Below, piece after piece: positions 6,554 to 12,233 of a stretch of DNA of 12,233 nt. Source of the stretch: Thermofilaceae archaeon (GTDB lineage: Archaea; Thermoproteota; Thermoprotei; Thermofilales; B69-G16); the NCBI GenBank assembly GCA_027017165.1, contig JALURF010000083.1, positions 1 through 12,233 of the forward strand, in the 5' to 3' direction. Below the pieces are notes generated by a model that saw nothing but the letters and a program-made list of their open reading frames with translations, searched no databases and was not told the DNA's origin. The position numbers were made by a program, and so were the translations under genes. Numbering within the stretch: the stretch's first letter is position 1; each line of letters begins with the position of its first letter.

Positions 6554-7150
6554 GTGGCTCGCGGAGCTAGGTATAAAGTACCGTTTAAACGGAGAAGAAA
6601 AGGATTGACAAATTATCGCAAGCGAAGAGCTTTGGTAATCTCGGGAAAGCCCAGACTTGTAGTGAGGAAAAGTAATAGGCATATTATCGTCCAAATAGCG
6701 GAAGCGGAGCCTCAAGGCGATGTAATACTAGCTTCAGCGCACTCCAGAGAATTAGTGAGAGATTACGGCTGGAAAGGATATACTTGTAATACTCCTGCCG
6801 CTTATCTTCTCGGATTAGTTATAGGCTATAAAGCCCTTAAAAGAGGCATTAAGGAGGTAATCTTAGATATAGGGTTACACAGGTCTACGAGAGGTAATAT
6901 AATTTACGCTGTTGTAAAAGGTGCTTTAGATGCCGGGCTTAAAATTCCAGTAAGGGAGGATATGTTACCCCCTGACAGTAGAGTAAAAGGACAGCACATA
7001 GCTGACTATGCTAAACTTCTCAAAGAAGAAAATCCGGAGCGCTATCAAAGACAGTTTTCCTCCTATCTCGAGAAAAAACTGCCTCCAGAAACTCTACCAG
7101 AACACTTCGAAAACATAAAAGAGAATATTGCTAAAAACTTCTCTTCTTAA
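6554..7150 (+). CDS. rpl18: Large-subunit ribosomal protein uL18 (L18)
   Basis: This 198-residue protein is archaeal/eukaryal-type uL18 (eukaryotic L5 relative), which carries 5S rRNA with uL5. The N-terminus MARGARYKVPFKRRRKGLTNYRKR is diagnostic; YLLGLVIGYKALKRGIKEVILDIGL and ALDAGLKIPVREDMLPPDSRVKGQHI follow. The start is GTG 6554, one base after the rpl19e stop. It is the last plus-strand gene before the inverted segment, and its TAA stop (7148-7150) overlaps the complementary TAA of rpl30. Confidence 0.98.
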   Translation: MARGARYKVPFKRRRKGLTNYRKRRALVISGKPRLVVRKSNRHIIVQIAEAEPQGDVILASAHSRELVRDYGWKGYTCNTPAAYLLGLVIGYKALKRGIKEVILDIGLHRSTRGNIIYAVVKGALDAGLKIPVREDMLPPDSRVKGQHIADYAKLLKEENPERYQRQFSSYLEKKLPPETLPEHFENIKENIAKNFSS

Positions 7151-7614
7151 ATCATTTTCAGAACCAGCTCGTTTATCGCCTCTCCTCTATAGCCCGTTTC
7201 GCCTCCTTCTCTGTAATGCTTCTTTATAGTACCTTTAAACCCCCCTTTAGGAGGTCTTAACCTAAAAACTGGTTTCAAACCCGGAATCTCCGTGATTTCC
7301 TTCTTCTCCTCTATGAGATCCTGAGCTAATTCCTCAAAACTATCATACCCTATCTTTTTAAGATACTCTTTGGTCACTCTTTTATTTCCAACCAGTCGGC
7401 CTCGCTTCTCGATGAGCTTCGCCAGCGTTTCTTTATTTATCTCCCCCCACGTAGCCACGTTATTCAATACCCTGAGCATTCCTCTATAAGATGGAGTATC
7501 TTTAACTAGTACAGCGTGGAATTTCCGGTGAAGCCTTAATAATTCCAAGGTTTTCCTTTCGTCCGGCTTTCTCCCGGACTCCCCTTTAAGTCTAATTACC
7601 AATAACAACGTCAT
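7147..7614 (-). CDS. rpl30: Large-subunit ribosomal protein uL30 (L30), inverted
   Basis: This 155-residue protein is archaeal-type uL30, longer than the roughly 60-residue bacterial form and matching archaeal L30/eukaryotic L7. Signatures are LLVIRLKGESGRKPDERKTLELLRLHR, DTPSYRGMLRVLNNVATWGEI and the C-terminal RLRPPKGGFKGTIKKHYREGGETGYRG. It follows uS5 on the minus strand after 17 bases, with GGAGTGA before the ATG, so the two are probably one operon. In normal archaeal clusters uS5-uL30 lie on the same strand as uL18 and uL15; here they are flipped. Confidence 0.97.
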   Translation of the reverse strand: MTLLLVIRLKGESGRKPDERKTLELLRLHRKFHAVLVKDTPSYRGMLRVLNNVATWGEINKETLAKLIEKRGRLVGNKRVTKEYLKKIGYDSFEELAQDLIEEKKEITEIPGLKPVFRLRPPKGGFKGTIKKHYREGGETGYRGEAINELVLKMI

Positions 7615-7631
7615 CTTAGCTCACTCCGCGC

Positions 7632-8246
7632 TTACCATTCAGAAGGAACTTTAAATGCGTATGTAAGCCTTAGAGCGTTATAAACTGCCTTCGCCATATT
7701 ATGGGCCGTTCTCGTCTCCCCTCTACTTCTAGTCCATATATCTTTTATCCCGGCTAGGCGCAGGACTACTTTAGCCACGTCGCCAGCGACGAGCCCAACG
7801 CCTTTAGGAGCAGGTATAAGCAATAGCTCAACGCTTCCACTTTTACCCCTCACGTTGAAAGGTATGCTGTGAGGCTCTCCACAGAGGCACTCCCAACTTC
7901 CACATCCCCTTCTGACGGGAATTACATTCATCTTAGCGTCTTTGATAGCCTTTTCTATGGCTTCTCTTATCTGCTTAGCTTTCCCCATGCCCACTCCCAC
8001 ATAGCCGTCTTCGTTCCCTACGGCGACAGTTACTTGAAATCTGCTGACTTCTCCAGCGTCCGTCTGTCGTTGAACTAGGTTTACGTTTATTACTTCGTGT
8101 TTTAGATCGGGAAGTAACGCGTCTACTATCTCAACTTCCTTTATAGGCAAATTCATTTCGAATATTTGGTCTATCGAAACTATTTTACCTTCTTTTACTA
8201 GCATTCCAAGCCTAGTACGCGGCTTCCAGTAATCTAGCGTTGCCAT
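7632..8246 (-). CDS. rps5: Small-subunit ribosomal protein uS5 (S5), inverted
   Basis: uS5 sits at the 30S mRNA entry and decoding region. The protein has the S5 dsRBD-like domain (EVINVNLVQRQTDAGEVSRFQVTVAVGNEDGYVGVGMGKA) and the archaeal/eukaryal VRRGCGSWECLCGEPHSIPF, then the C-terminal ribosomal fold (LIPAPKGVGLVAGDVAKVVLRLAGIKDIW). I choose ATG 8246 (MATLDYWKPRTRLG, 204 residues): GGTGAT lies 4-5 bases upstream and the promoter-like box at 8284-8297 would start RNA near 8262. The frame extends to an ATG at 8282, but that would precede the predicted RNA start and adds an atypical 12-residue N-terminus. Confidence 0.97.
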   Translation of the reverse strand: MATLDYWKPRTRLGMLVKEGKIVSIDQIFEMNLPIKEVEIVDALLPDLKHEVINVNLVQRQTDAGEVSRFQVTVAVGNEDGYVGVGMGKAKQIREAIEKAIKDAKMNVIPVRRGCGSWECLCGEPHSIPFNVRGKSGSVELLLIPAPKGVGLVAGDVAKVVLRLAGIKDIWTRSRGETRTAHNMAKAVYNALRLTYAFKVPSEW

Positions 8247-8283
8247 TCTATCACCAACGCCTAACCATTCTACACATATCATG

Positions 8284-8297
8284 TTTTAAGTTTTTCG
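8284..8297 (-). promoter_or_regulatory. Likely BRE/TATA of the inverted rps5-rpl30 operon
   Basis: On the minus strand this reads CGAAAAACTTAAAA: a purine-rich BRE-like CGAAAAA directly followed by the TATA-like CTTAAAA. With standard spacing, RNA would start near 8262, leaving a leader of about 16 bases that contains the GGTGAT ribosome-binding site of rps5. Element, spacing and start-codon choice agree with each other. Confidence 0.5.
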
Positions 8298-8328
8298 GAT
8301 ATCACGCCGAGTTGGTACGGTCGAGAAC

Positions 8329-8340
8329 AAATATATATTA
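8329..8340 (+). promoter_or_regulatory. Likely TATA box for rpl15-secY
   Basis: AAATATATATTA is a strong archaeal TATA-like element about 42 bases before ATG 8377. RNA would start near 8360, leaving a short leader with AGGTGG ahead of the ATG. It is nearly self-complementary, so it could also serve the divergent rps5 side, although the box at 8284-8297 has better spacing for that. Confidence 0.55.
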
Positions 8341-8376
8341 GTTTTTAGCCATCTAGTGCTTGAGTAGGTGGCGTTA

Positions 8377-8823
8377 ATGGTTGTTAGAAGAGAGAAGAAG
8401 AGAAAGTACTATAGGGGCTCTAGGACTTATGGATGGGGTAGAGTAGGCCAGCATAGAAGACGGGGACGTAAAGCCGGGCGGGGACACGTAGGCTATCACA
8501 AACACAAGTGGACTTGGACGGTGAAGTATGCTCCCGACCTATTCGGAAAACATGGCTTCATACGACCGCCAGAAATAGTTCCTGACCATAGGTGCATAAA
8601 CATAGGTGAGCTCGACGAGATAGTACTAGAGCTATTGAATAAGGGCCTGGCCGAAAAAGTCGAGGGTAAGGTATTTATAGACTTAGCAAAGCTTGGATAC
8701 ACCAAGTTGCTGGGCAGCGGACGAGTATCTCAAGCTCTTTTCATAAGAACCCCCTATGCCACCAAAACAGCTATTGAAAAAATCGAAGAAGCGGGGGGAC
8801 GAGTCGAAGTTTTGAGAAGGTGA
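8377..8823 (+). CDS. rpl15: Large-subunit ribosomal protein uL15 (L15)
   Basis: uL15 is a late-assembling 50S protein. Signatures are MVVRREKKRKYYRGSRTYGWGRVGQHRRRG (the archaeal basic, Gly-rich N-terminus), GRGHVGYHKHKWTW, LFGKHGFIRPPE and the C-terminal KTAIEKIEEAGGRVEVL. A GTG at 8368 is in frame, but ATG 8377 is preferred: AGGTGG lies five bases upstream, the protein then begins MVVR as in other archaea, and 148 residues is a normal length. It restarts the plus-strand ribosomal string after the uS5-uL30 inversion. Confidence 0.97.
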   Translation: MVVRREKKRKYYRGSRTYGWGRVGQHRRRGRKAGRGHVGYHKHKWTWTVKYAPDLFGKHGFIRPPEIVPDHRCINIGELDEIVLELLNKGLAEKVEGKVFIDLAKLGYTKLLGSGRVSQALFIRTPYATKTAIEKIEEAGGRVEVLRR

Positions 8824-8827
8824 AAAA

Positions 8828-10267
8828 ATGGGAACGTACGAGGCTCTCCGCCCAATTTTTAGGTTTCTACCAGAGGTCAAAAAACCCGCGTATAGGCTTA
8901 GTTTAAAGGAACGGCTTTTCTGGACCGGCGTCGTTCTATTAGTATATTTTGCAATGTCACAAGTGCCGCTCTATGGAATTCCCTGGGCCCAAGCTCAATA
9001 TCAACAATTACTATTCTTCCAAATAATAATGGCTTCACGCAGAGGCACTTTGCTCGAGCTCGGAATAGGCCCGATAGTGACAGCCGGGCTTATATGGCAG
9101 TTACTAGTGGGCAGTAAAATTGTAGATATAGACGTAACCACCCCCGAAGGCAGAAAGCTCTTCTCCGGAGTAGAAAAGTTACTGGCAATTGCATTTGCAG
9201 CCATCGAAGCTTTGGCCTATATAATCGGCGGCGCCTACGTCCCGTTTACTTTCCAAAAAGCCGCTATAGTGTTTGCTCAGCTGTTTGTAGCTAGCATCAT
9301 CATACTATTAATGGATGAGCTGCTCCAGAAGGGATGGGGGATCGGCAGTGGCATAAGCTTATTCATAGCCGCGGGAGTCGCGCAACAGATCTTCTGGGAA
9401 CTTTTCTCACCCATAGGTCCTTTAGAAGACGGATTGTACTATGGTGTTATCTCATCCGCCATCTATGCCCTCAGTATTGGAATATCAACTGGAAATTGGA
9501 CCCCAGCCAGTCAAGTAGTAGCCAGGAAGACCGGATTCCCAGATCTCTTAGGATTACTCGCGATGGTATTCTTCATCCTACTTTTAGCCTATGTGGAGAG
9601 CATGAGAATCGAAATCCCCATTTCAATATCAAGATACGGAGGCATGAGATCGAAAATACCGTTAAAATTCCTCTACGTATCAAATCTACCCGTTATACTA
9701 GTCTCAGCACTCTACGCGGATATACACATATTCGCTCAAGCCTTATGGCCCCGATTTAACCCCAATAATGACAACACGTGGTTCAATATTATAGCTATGT
9801 ACAACAAGACTGAAGGCGGTAATCTGGTACCACTGCCCGGCTCGCTGGTCTACTACATAAGTCCGCCTAGGTCATTATGGGCTATTCTTGAAGATCCAAT
9901 TCACGTAGCCGTATACTCGTTAATGTTTATAGGCTTCTCAGTGCTCTTCGCTATAGCATGGGTAGAGACCTCCGGAATGGATCCGAGAACACAGGCTCAG
10001 CAACTAGTAGAGGCAGGACTTCAAATACCGGGCTTCAGGAAATCGACCAGAGTGTTAACCTCTCTCTTCTCCAGGTATGTGTGGCCCTTAACGATTCTAA
10101 GCGGCTTACTCATAGGAGTAATCGCCGTGGTAAGCGATCTTCTCGGCGTACTGGGCTCCGGTATCGGAATACTGCTAATGGTCGGTATACTAGTGCAGTA
10201 CCAGCAGATTCTGGCGAGAGAACAGGCTCTCGAAATGTACCCGATACTGGCTAAAGTCCTCGAATAA
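8828..10267 (+). CDS. secY: Protein translocase subunit SecY
   Basis: This 479-residue membrane protein is SecY (Sec61 alpha), the channel that exports unfolded proteins or inserts them into the membrane. Hydrophobic segments are visible at roughly 30-48, 78-95, 115-138, 145-162, 172-190, 203-220, 240-258, 285-306, 357-378, 416-436 and 438-456, consistent with the family's ten helices plus the plug or loop segments. Signatures are LLELGIGPIVTAGLIWQLLVGS, GWGIGSGISLFI, RYGGMRSKIPLKFLYVSNLPVIL and DPRTQAQQLVEAGLQIPGFRKS. AAGGTGA precedes the ATG, four bases after the rpl15 stop, so the two genes are co-transcribed. It closes the spc cluster; adenylate kinase, a common next gene in archaea, is not present. 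Confidence 0.98.
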   Translation: MGTYEALRPIFRFLPEVKKPAYRLSLKERLFWTGVVLLVYFAMSQVPLYGIPWAQAQYQQLLFFQIIMASRRGTLLELGIGPIVTAGLIWQLLVGSKIVDIDVTTPEGRKLFSGVEKLLAIAFAAIEALAYIIGGAYVPFTFQKAAIVFAQLFVASIIILLMDELLQKGWGIGSGISLFIAAGVAQQIFWELFSPIGPLEDGLYYGVISSAIYALSIGISTGNWTPASQVVARKTGFPDLLGLLAMVFFILLLAYVESMRIEIPISISRYGGMRSKIPLKFLYVSNLPVILVSALYADIHIFAQALWPRFNPNNDNTWFNIIAMYNKTEGGNLVPLPGSLVYYISPPRSLWAILEDPIHVAVYSLMFIGFSVLFAIAWVETSGMDPRTQAQQLVEAGLQIPGFRKSTRVLTSLFSRYVWPLTILSGLLIGVIAVVSDLLGVLGSGIGILLMVGILVQYQQILAREQALEMYPILAKVLE

Positions 10268-10272
10268 CTTTA

Positions 10273-10296
10273 GAGAATAAATAAATTATTTATCTC
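10273..10296 (+). promoter_or_regulatory. TATA-overlapping dyad before the winged-helix gene
   Basis: GAGAATAAATA and TATTTATCTC flank a central AAT, forming an inverted repeat of ten-base arms with one extra A in the left arm. The central AAATTATTTA resembles a TATA box and would start RNA near 10312, leaving a short leader with GGTGAT before ATG 10330. A dyad over the TATA box of a winged-helix gene is a plausible autoregulatory operator. It might instead help end secY transcription, since the following bases are pyrimidine-rich. Confidence 0.4.
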
Positions 10297-10329
10297 ACCT
10301 TCTCTTATTATCAATCTACTGGTGATTTC

Positions 10330-10542
10330 ATGCCTAGAAGCCCTACAAGCCGTATACTAGAAAGAAAGAAAAGGATATACGAATTTATTAAAGAGAGAGG
10401 AGAAACCACTACTACCGCTATAGTTAACGAGCTCGGCCTCTCTCATTCACAAGTATTCTATATTCTTAGACTCCTGCTTAAGGAGGGGTTAGTGGAGGAA
10501 ATTAAACGTGGAAAAATAGCCTTTTGGCGTATAAGGAGGTGA
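10330..10542 (+). CDS. Small winged-helix-turn-helix protein
   Basis: This 70-residue basic protein is a single winged helix. ERKKRIYEFIKERG is helix 1, TTTTAIVNELGL helix 2, SHSQVFYILRLLLKEGLV the recognition helix, and EEIKRGKIAFWRIRR the wing. It could be a DNA-binding regulator or a ribosome-associated protein; the ribosomal protein eS25 also has a winged-helix core. GGTGAT lies just before the ATG, and a TATA-overlapping dyad lies upstream. Its last codons and TGA form the AAGGAGGTGA ribosome-binding site of the next small gene, so the two are translationally linked. I do not recognise a named family member. Confidence 0.75.
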   Translation: MPRSPTSRILERKKRIYEFIKERGETTTTAIVNELGLSHSQVFYILRLLLKEGLVEEIKRGKIAFWRIRR

Positions 10543-10547
10543 ATGAT

Positions 10548-10637
10548 ATGGGTGGTAGACAGAGAACTTCTATATTCTTCACAGAAAAAGAAAAGAAAAA
10601 GGAAGAGAGCAAGAAAAAGGGTAAAAAGAAGAAGTAG
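10548..10637 (+). CDS. 29-residue lysine-rich peptide, eS25 N-terminus-like
   Basis: ATG 10548 follows the near-perfect ribosome-binding site AAGGAGGTGA by 6-7 bases and opens a 29-codon frame ending TAG 10635-10637. It starts MGGRQRTSIFF and continues as an almost uninterrupted Lys/Glu tail ending GKKKK. Many crenarchaeal eS25 (S25e) proteins begin MGG followed by a Lys-rich extension and then a winged helix, as I recall; here the winged helix is missing after the extension. It could be a free eS25-like tail, a truncated eS25, or an unrelated basic peptide. It lies 5 bases after the winged-helix gene and 16 before the methyltransferase gene. An overlapping ATG at 10543 in another frame has poor spacing from the ribosome-binding site. 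Confidence 0.55.
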   Translation: MGGRQRTSIFFTEKEKKKEESKKKGKKKK

Positions 10638-10653
10638 TTAAACCAGCGATTTA

Positions 10654-11502
10654 ATGCTACCGAAAAAACCAAAACCGACACGGATAGTGGCTATTCCATC
10701 AAACCTATTTATAGAAAACCCTCTTAGAGAAAAGAGTTTAAAAATCGGCTTTATAGCAAGAACTATAGCGATATTTAGAGTAGAAGGAGTCTTGCTTTAC
10801 GGAATAGACAATAATAAGGAAGAAAGGGAAAACGCTAAAGTCTTGAAAAAAGTACTTGAATATCTTGAGTGTCCACAATACTTGAGAAAACGTTTTTTCA
10901 AAAAAGATCCGGCTCTTAGATACGCTGGACTTCTACCTCCTTTAAGAACTCCTCATCATCCTTTAAAACATGAAAAGACGCGGTATAGAGAAGGCGTTGT
11001 GATAGCTATAAGAGGGAAATATGCTCTAATTGACGTGGGGCTGGAGAGACCAGCAGAAGCTATTATTAAAGGAAATTTTAGAATTGGAGATAGAGTGTTG
11101 GTAGAACTATTCTATAATTCAAGAGGAGAAGTTTTAAATGCAAAAATCGCTGAAAAGGGAAGAATAGATGTTTACTGGGGTTACCGAGTCTATTTAGCAG
11201 AAGATTTGCTAAACGCTATTGAGAAAGCCCACGCAGACTTTGTAGTAGCTACTTCCAGATGGGGTACGTTGATAACCAAGATTGAAAAGGAATTTTCTGA
11301 TAGGATTAAAAAATCTAAGAAAATGCTCGTATTGTTTGGAAGTCAGAAAGAAGGATTATTTGAGATTTCAAAGAAGATCGGCGTGAAGCTTGAGGACTTA
11401 GCTGATTACATTATCAATTTTATTCCGGAGCAAGGCACTGCAACCGTTAGGACAGAAGAGGCTATCCTAGCCACATTCTCCATAATTAACTTCCTTAACT
11501 AG
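10654..11502 (+). CDS. SPOUT-family RNA methyltransferase (COG2106 / Methyltrn_RNA_3, DUF171)
   Basis: This 282-residue protein belongs to the SPOUT methyltransferases (trefoil-knot, AdoMet-dependent) of the family annotated as putative RNA uridine N3 methyltransferase, related to human SPOUT1/CENP-32. A SPOUT domain split by an OB-like insert is visible: N-terminal IVAIPSNLF (11-19) with IARTIAIFRVEGVLLYG (34-50); the insert at about 111-165 (VIAIRGKYALIDVGLERPAEA); and the AdoMet-binding C-terminal knot with FGSQKEGL (228-235) and NFIPEQGTATVRTEEA (255-270). In many archaea this gene precedes uL3, as here, which suggests an rRNA target; the modified base is not known to me. No clear ribosome-binding site precedes ATG 10654; translation may be coupled to the small gene 16 bases upstream. 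Confidence 0.88.
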   Translation: MLPKKPKPTRIVAIPSNLFIENPLREKSLKIGFIARTIAIFRVEGVLLYGIDNNKEERENAKVLKKVLEYLECPQYLRKRFFKKDPALRYAGLLPPLRTPHHPLKHEKTRYREGVVIAIRGKYALIDVGLERPAEAIIKGNFRIGDRVLVELFYNSRGEVLNAKIAEKGRIDVYWGYRVYLAEDLLNAIEKAHADFVVATSRWGTLITKIEKEFSDRIKKSKKMLVLFGSQKEGLFEISKKIGVKLEDLADYIINFIPEQGTATVRTEEAILATFSIINFLN

Positions 11503-11524
11503 CATCCCCCGCTCAACTTCGCGA

Positions 11525-11557
11525 GAGGAAATACTTAAAAACCTGTATTTTTAAACG
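11525..11557 (+). promoter_or_regulatory. Promoter-like boxes for uL3
   Basis: The 93-base gap before rpl3 holds GAGGAAATACTTAAAAACC: a BRE-like purine run followed by the TATA-like CTTAAAA, which would start RNA near 11562. A second box, ATTTTTAAACG at about 11547-11557, could start RNA near 11578. Either would make the uL3 cluster independent of the methyltransferase gene. AAAGGTG precedes the rpl3 ATG. Confidence 0.5.
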
Positions 11558-11595
11558 TCTATGAGCTTTAGCTAGCTGATCGAAAGGTGTAGAAA

Positions 11596-12233
11596 ATGGG
11601 AAAAGGCCATAGACCACGAAGAGGCTCGATGGGAGTATATCCGAGAAAGAGAGCTAGAAGTATAGTCGCCAGAGTAAGGCATTGGGCTAGAGTAAACGAG
11701 GTTAAGCCTTTGGGCTTTGCGGGCTATAAGGTAGGCATGTTGCACGTGATAAGAATAGAAACGAATCCTAATAGTCCCTTCTACGGTCAGGAGGTCATGA
11801 AGGCTGCCACTGTAGTCGAGACCCCGCCGTTAAAAATAATAGGCGTAAGGTTCTACACTAGTACTCCTTACGGAGTTAAAACATTAACGGAAATATGGGA
11901 TAAAGAGACTTTTTCAGCTTCAGATGAGAGTAAAGACGAGTATGCTAAAAGATATTTAAATGATTTAGGAAAAGTGCTCACTCTTCCAGATCCGGAGAAA
12001 ATACCCGATGGGTCAGAGATCGAAAAGCGAATAGAAGAGATTAAAGATAAGATCAGCGAGGTTAGGCTAATAGTGGCCACACAGCCCAGGAAAGCCGGAA
12101 TTCATAAAAAGAAGCCCGAAATCTTCGAAATTCCCATAGGCGGAAATATAAAAGAGGCTATACGATACGCCATAGAGAGGCTTGGAAAAGAGATATCTGT
12201 AAAGGAAATTTTCAAAGCTGGACAATACGTAGA
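11596..12233 (+). CDS. rpl3: Large-subunit ribosomal protein uL3 (L3), 3' end cut by window
   Basis: The frame opens at ATG 11596 with AAGGTG about 8 bases upstream and runs 212 codons to the right edge. The N-terminus MGKGHRPRRGSMGVYPRKRA is that of archaeal/eukaryal uL3, followed by FAGYKVGMLHVIRIETNPNSPFYGQEV and AATVVETPPLKIIGVRFY. VRLIVATQPRKAGIHKKKPEIFEIPIGG near the end is also family-specific. uL3 is an early 50S assembly protein whose extension reaches the peptidyl transferase centre. The full archaeal protein is about 330-350 residues, so roughly a third is missing. It normally heads the uL3-uL4-uL23-uL2 cluster, which probably continues to the right. Confidence 0.97.
   Translation, partial: MGKGHRPRRGSMGVYPRKRARSIVARVRHWARVNEVKPLGFAGYKVGMLHVIRIETNPNSPFYGQEVMKAATVVETPPLKIIGVRFYTSTPYGVKTLTEIWDKETFSASDESKDEYAKRYLNDLGKVLTLPDPEKIPDGSEIEKRIEEIKDKISEVRLIVATQPRKAGIHKKKPEIFEIPIGGNIKEAIRYAIERLGKEISVKEIFKAGQYV

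Noticed and set aside
8247..8282. Longer uS5 start at ATG 8282.
   Set aside because: It precedes the predicted RNA start, lacks a good ribosome-binding site and adds residues unlike family N-termini; ATG 8246 has GGTGAT at the right distance.
9334..9759. A 141-codon open frame on the plus strand inside secY.
   Set aside because: It lies wholly within secY in another frame, has no ribosome-binding site or family features, and SecY is certain across this stretch.
10543..10641. Overlapping frame from ATG 10543, a 32-codon Arg/Lys-rich peptide starting MIWVVDREL.
   Set aside because: Its ATG lies only about two bases after the AAGGAGGTGA element, too close for efficient initiation, and the basic run looks like a frame-shifted reading of the AAG/AAA-rich gene starting at 10548.
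1..12233. Mobile elements, CRISPR arrays, tRNA or rRNA genes.
   Set aside because: I saw no transposase, terminal repeats, regularly spaced repeats or tRNA-like cloverleaf; nearly all the sequence is accounted for by protein genes and short promoter regions.

Overview
This window is archaeal chromosomal DNA dominated by a rearranged ribosomal-protein superoperon. Archaeal origin is shown by proteins without bacterial counterparts (eS4, eL32, eL19), by archaeal/eukaryal-type uL18, uS5, uL30, uL15, uL3 and SecY, and by TATA/BRE-like promoter elements. Heavy use of AGA/AGG and ATA codons and Lys/Arg/Glu/Ile/Val-rich proteins suggest, but do not prove, a thermophile. The lineage cannot be fixed from the sequence; a TACK-group archaeon is a guess.

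Region 1 (1-3153, minus strand) is a three-gene redox operon, etfB-etfA-glcD, with overlapping ends (ATGA at etfB/etfA; an 8-base overlap at etfA/glcD). It encodes both subunits of an electron transfer flavoprotein and a GlcD/D-lactate-dehydrogenase-type flavoprotein that runs off the left edge almost complete. Gene order and the EtfB sequence motifs resemble bacterial LctBCD (electron-confurcating lactate dehydrogenase/Etf). Region 2 (3154-3357) is the divergent promoter region.

Region 3 (3358-7150, plus strand) carries uL24-eS4-uL5-uS14-uS8-eL32-eL19-uL18. It follows the usual archaeal spc order except that uL14 is absent before uL24 and uL6 is absent between uS8 and eL32. Region 4 (7147-8246, minus strand) holds uS5-uL30, inverted relative to their normal place between uL18 and uL15. 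The uL18 and uL30 genes are convergent and share a TTAA for their stop codons; uS5 and uL15 diverge from an intergenic region with promoter-like boxes on both strands.

Region 5 (8377-10267, plus strand) is uL15-secY, closing the spc cluster. Region 6 (10330-11502, plus strand) contains a 70-residue winged-helix protein behind a TATA-overlapping dyad, a 29-residue lysine-rich peptide with a strong ribosome-binding site, and a SPOUT-family RNA methyltransferase. Region 7 (11596 to the right edge) is the start of uL3, normally the head of the S10-type cluster, with its own promoter-like boxes. The ribosomal supercluster is thus permuted (spc half before the uL3 half), with one internal inversion and at least one internal gene missing. 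Translation, protein export (SecY) and RNA modification genes sit together as usual; the redox operon is unrelated to them functionally.
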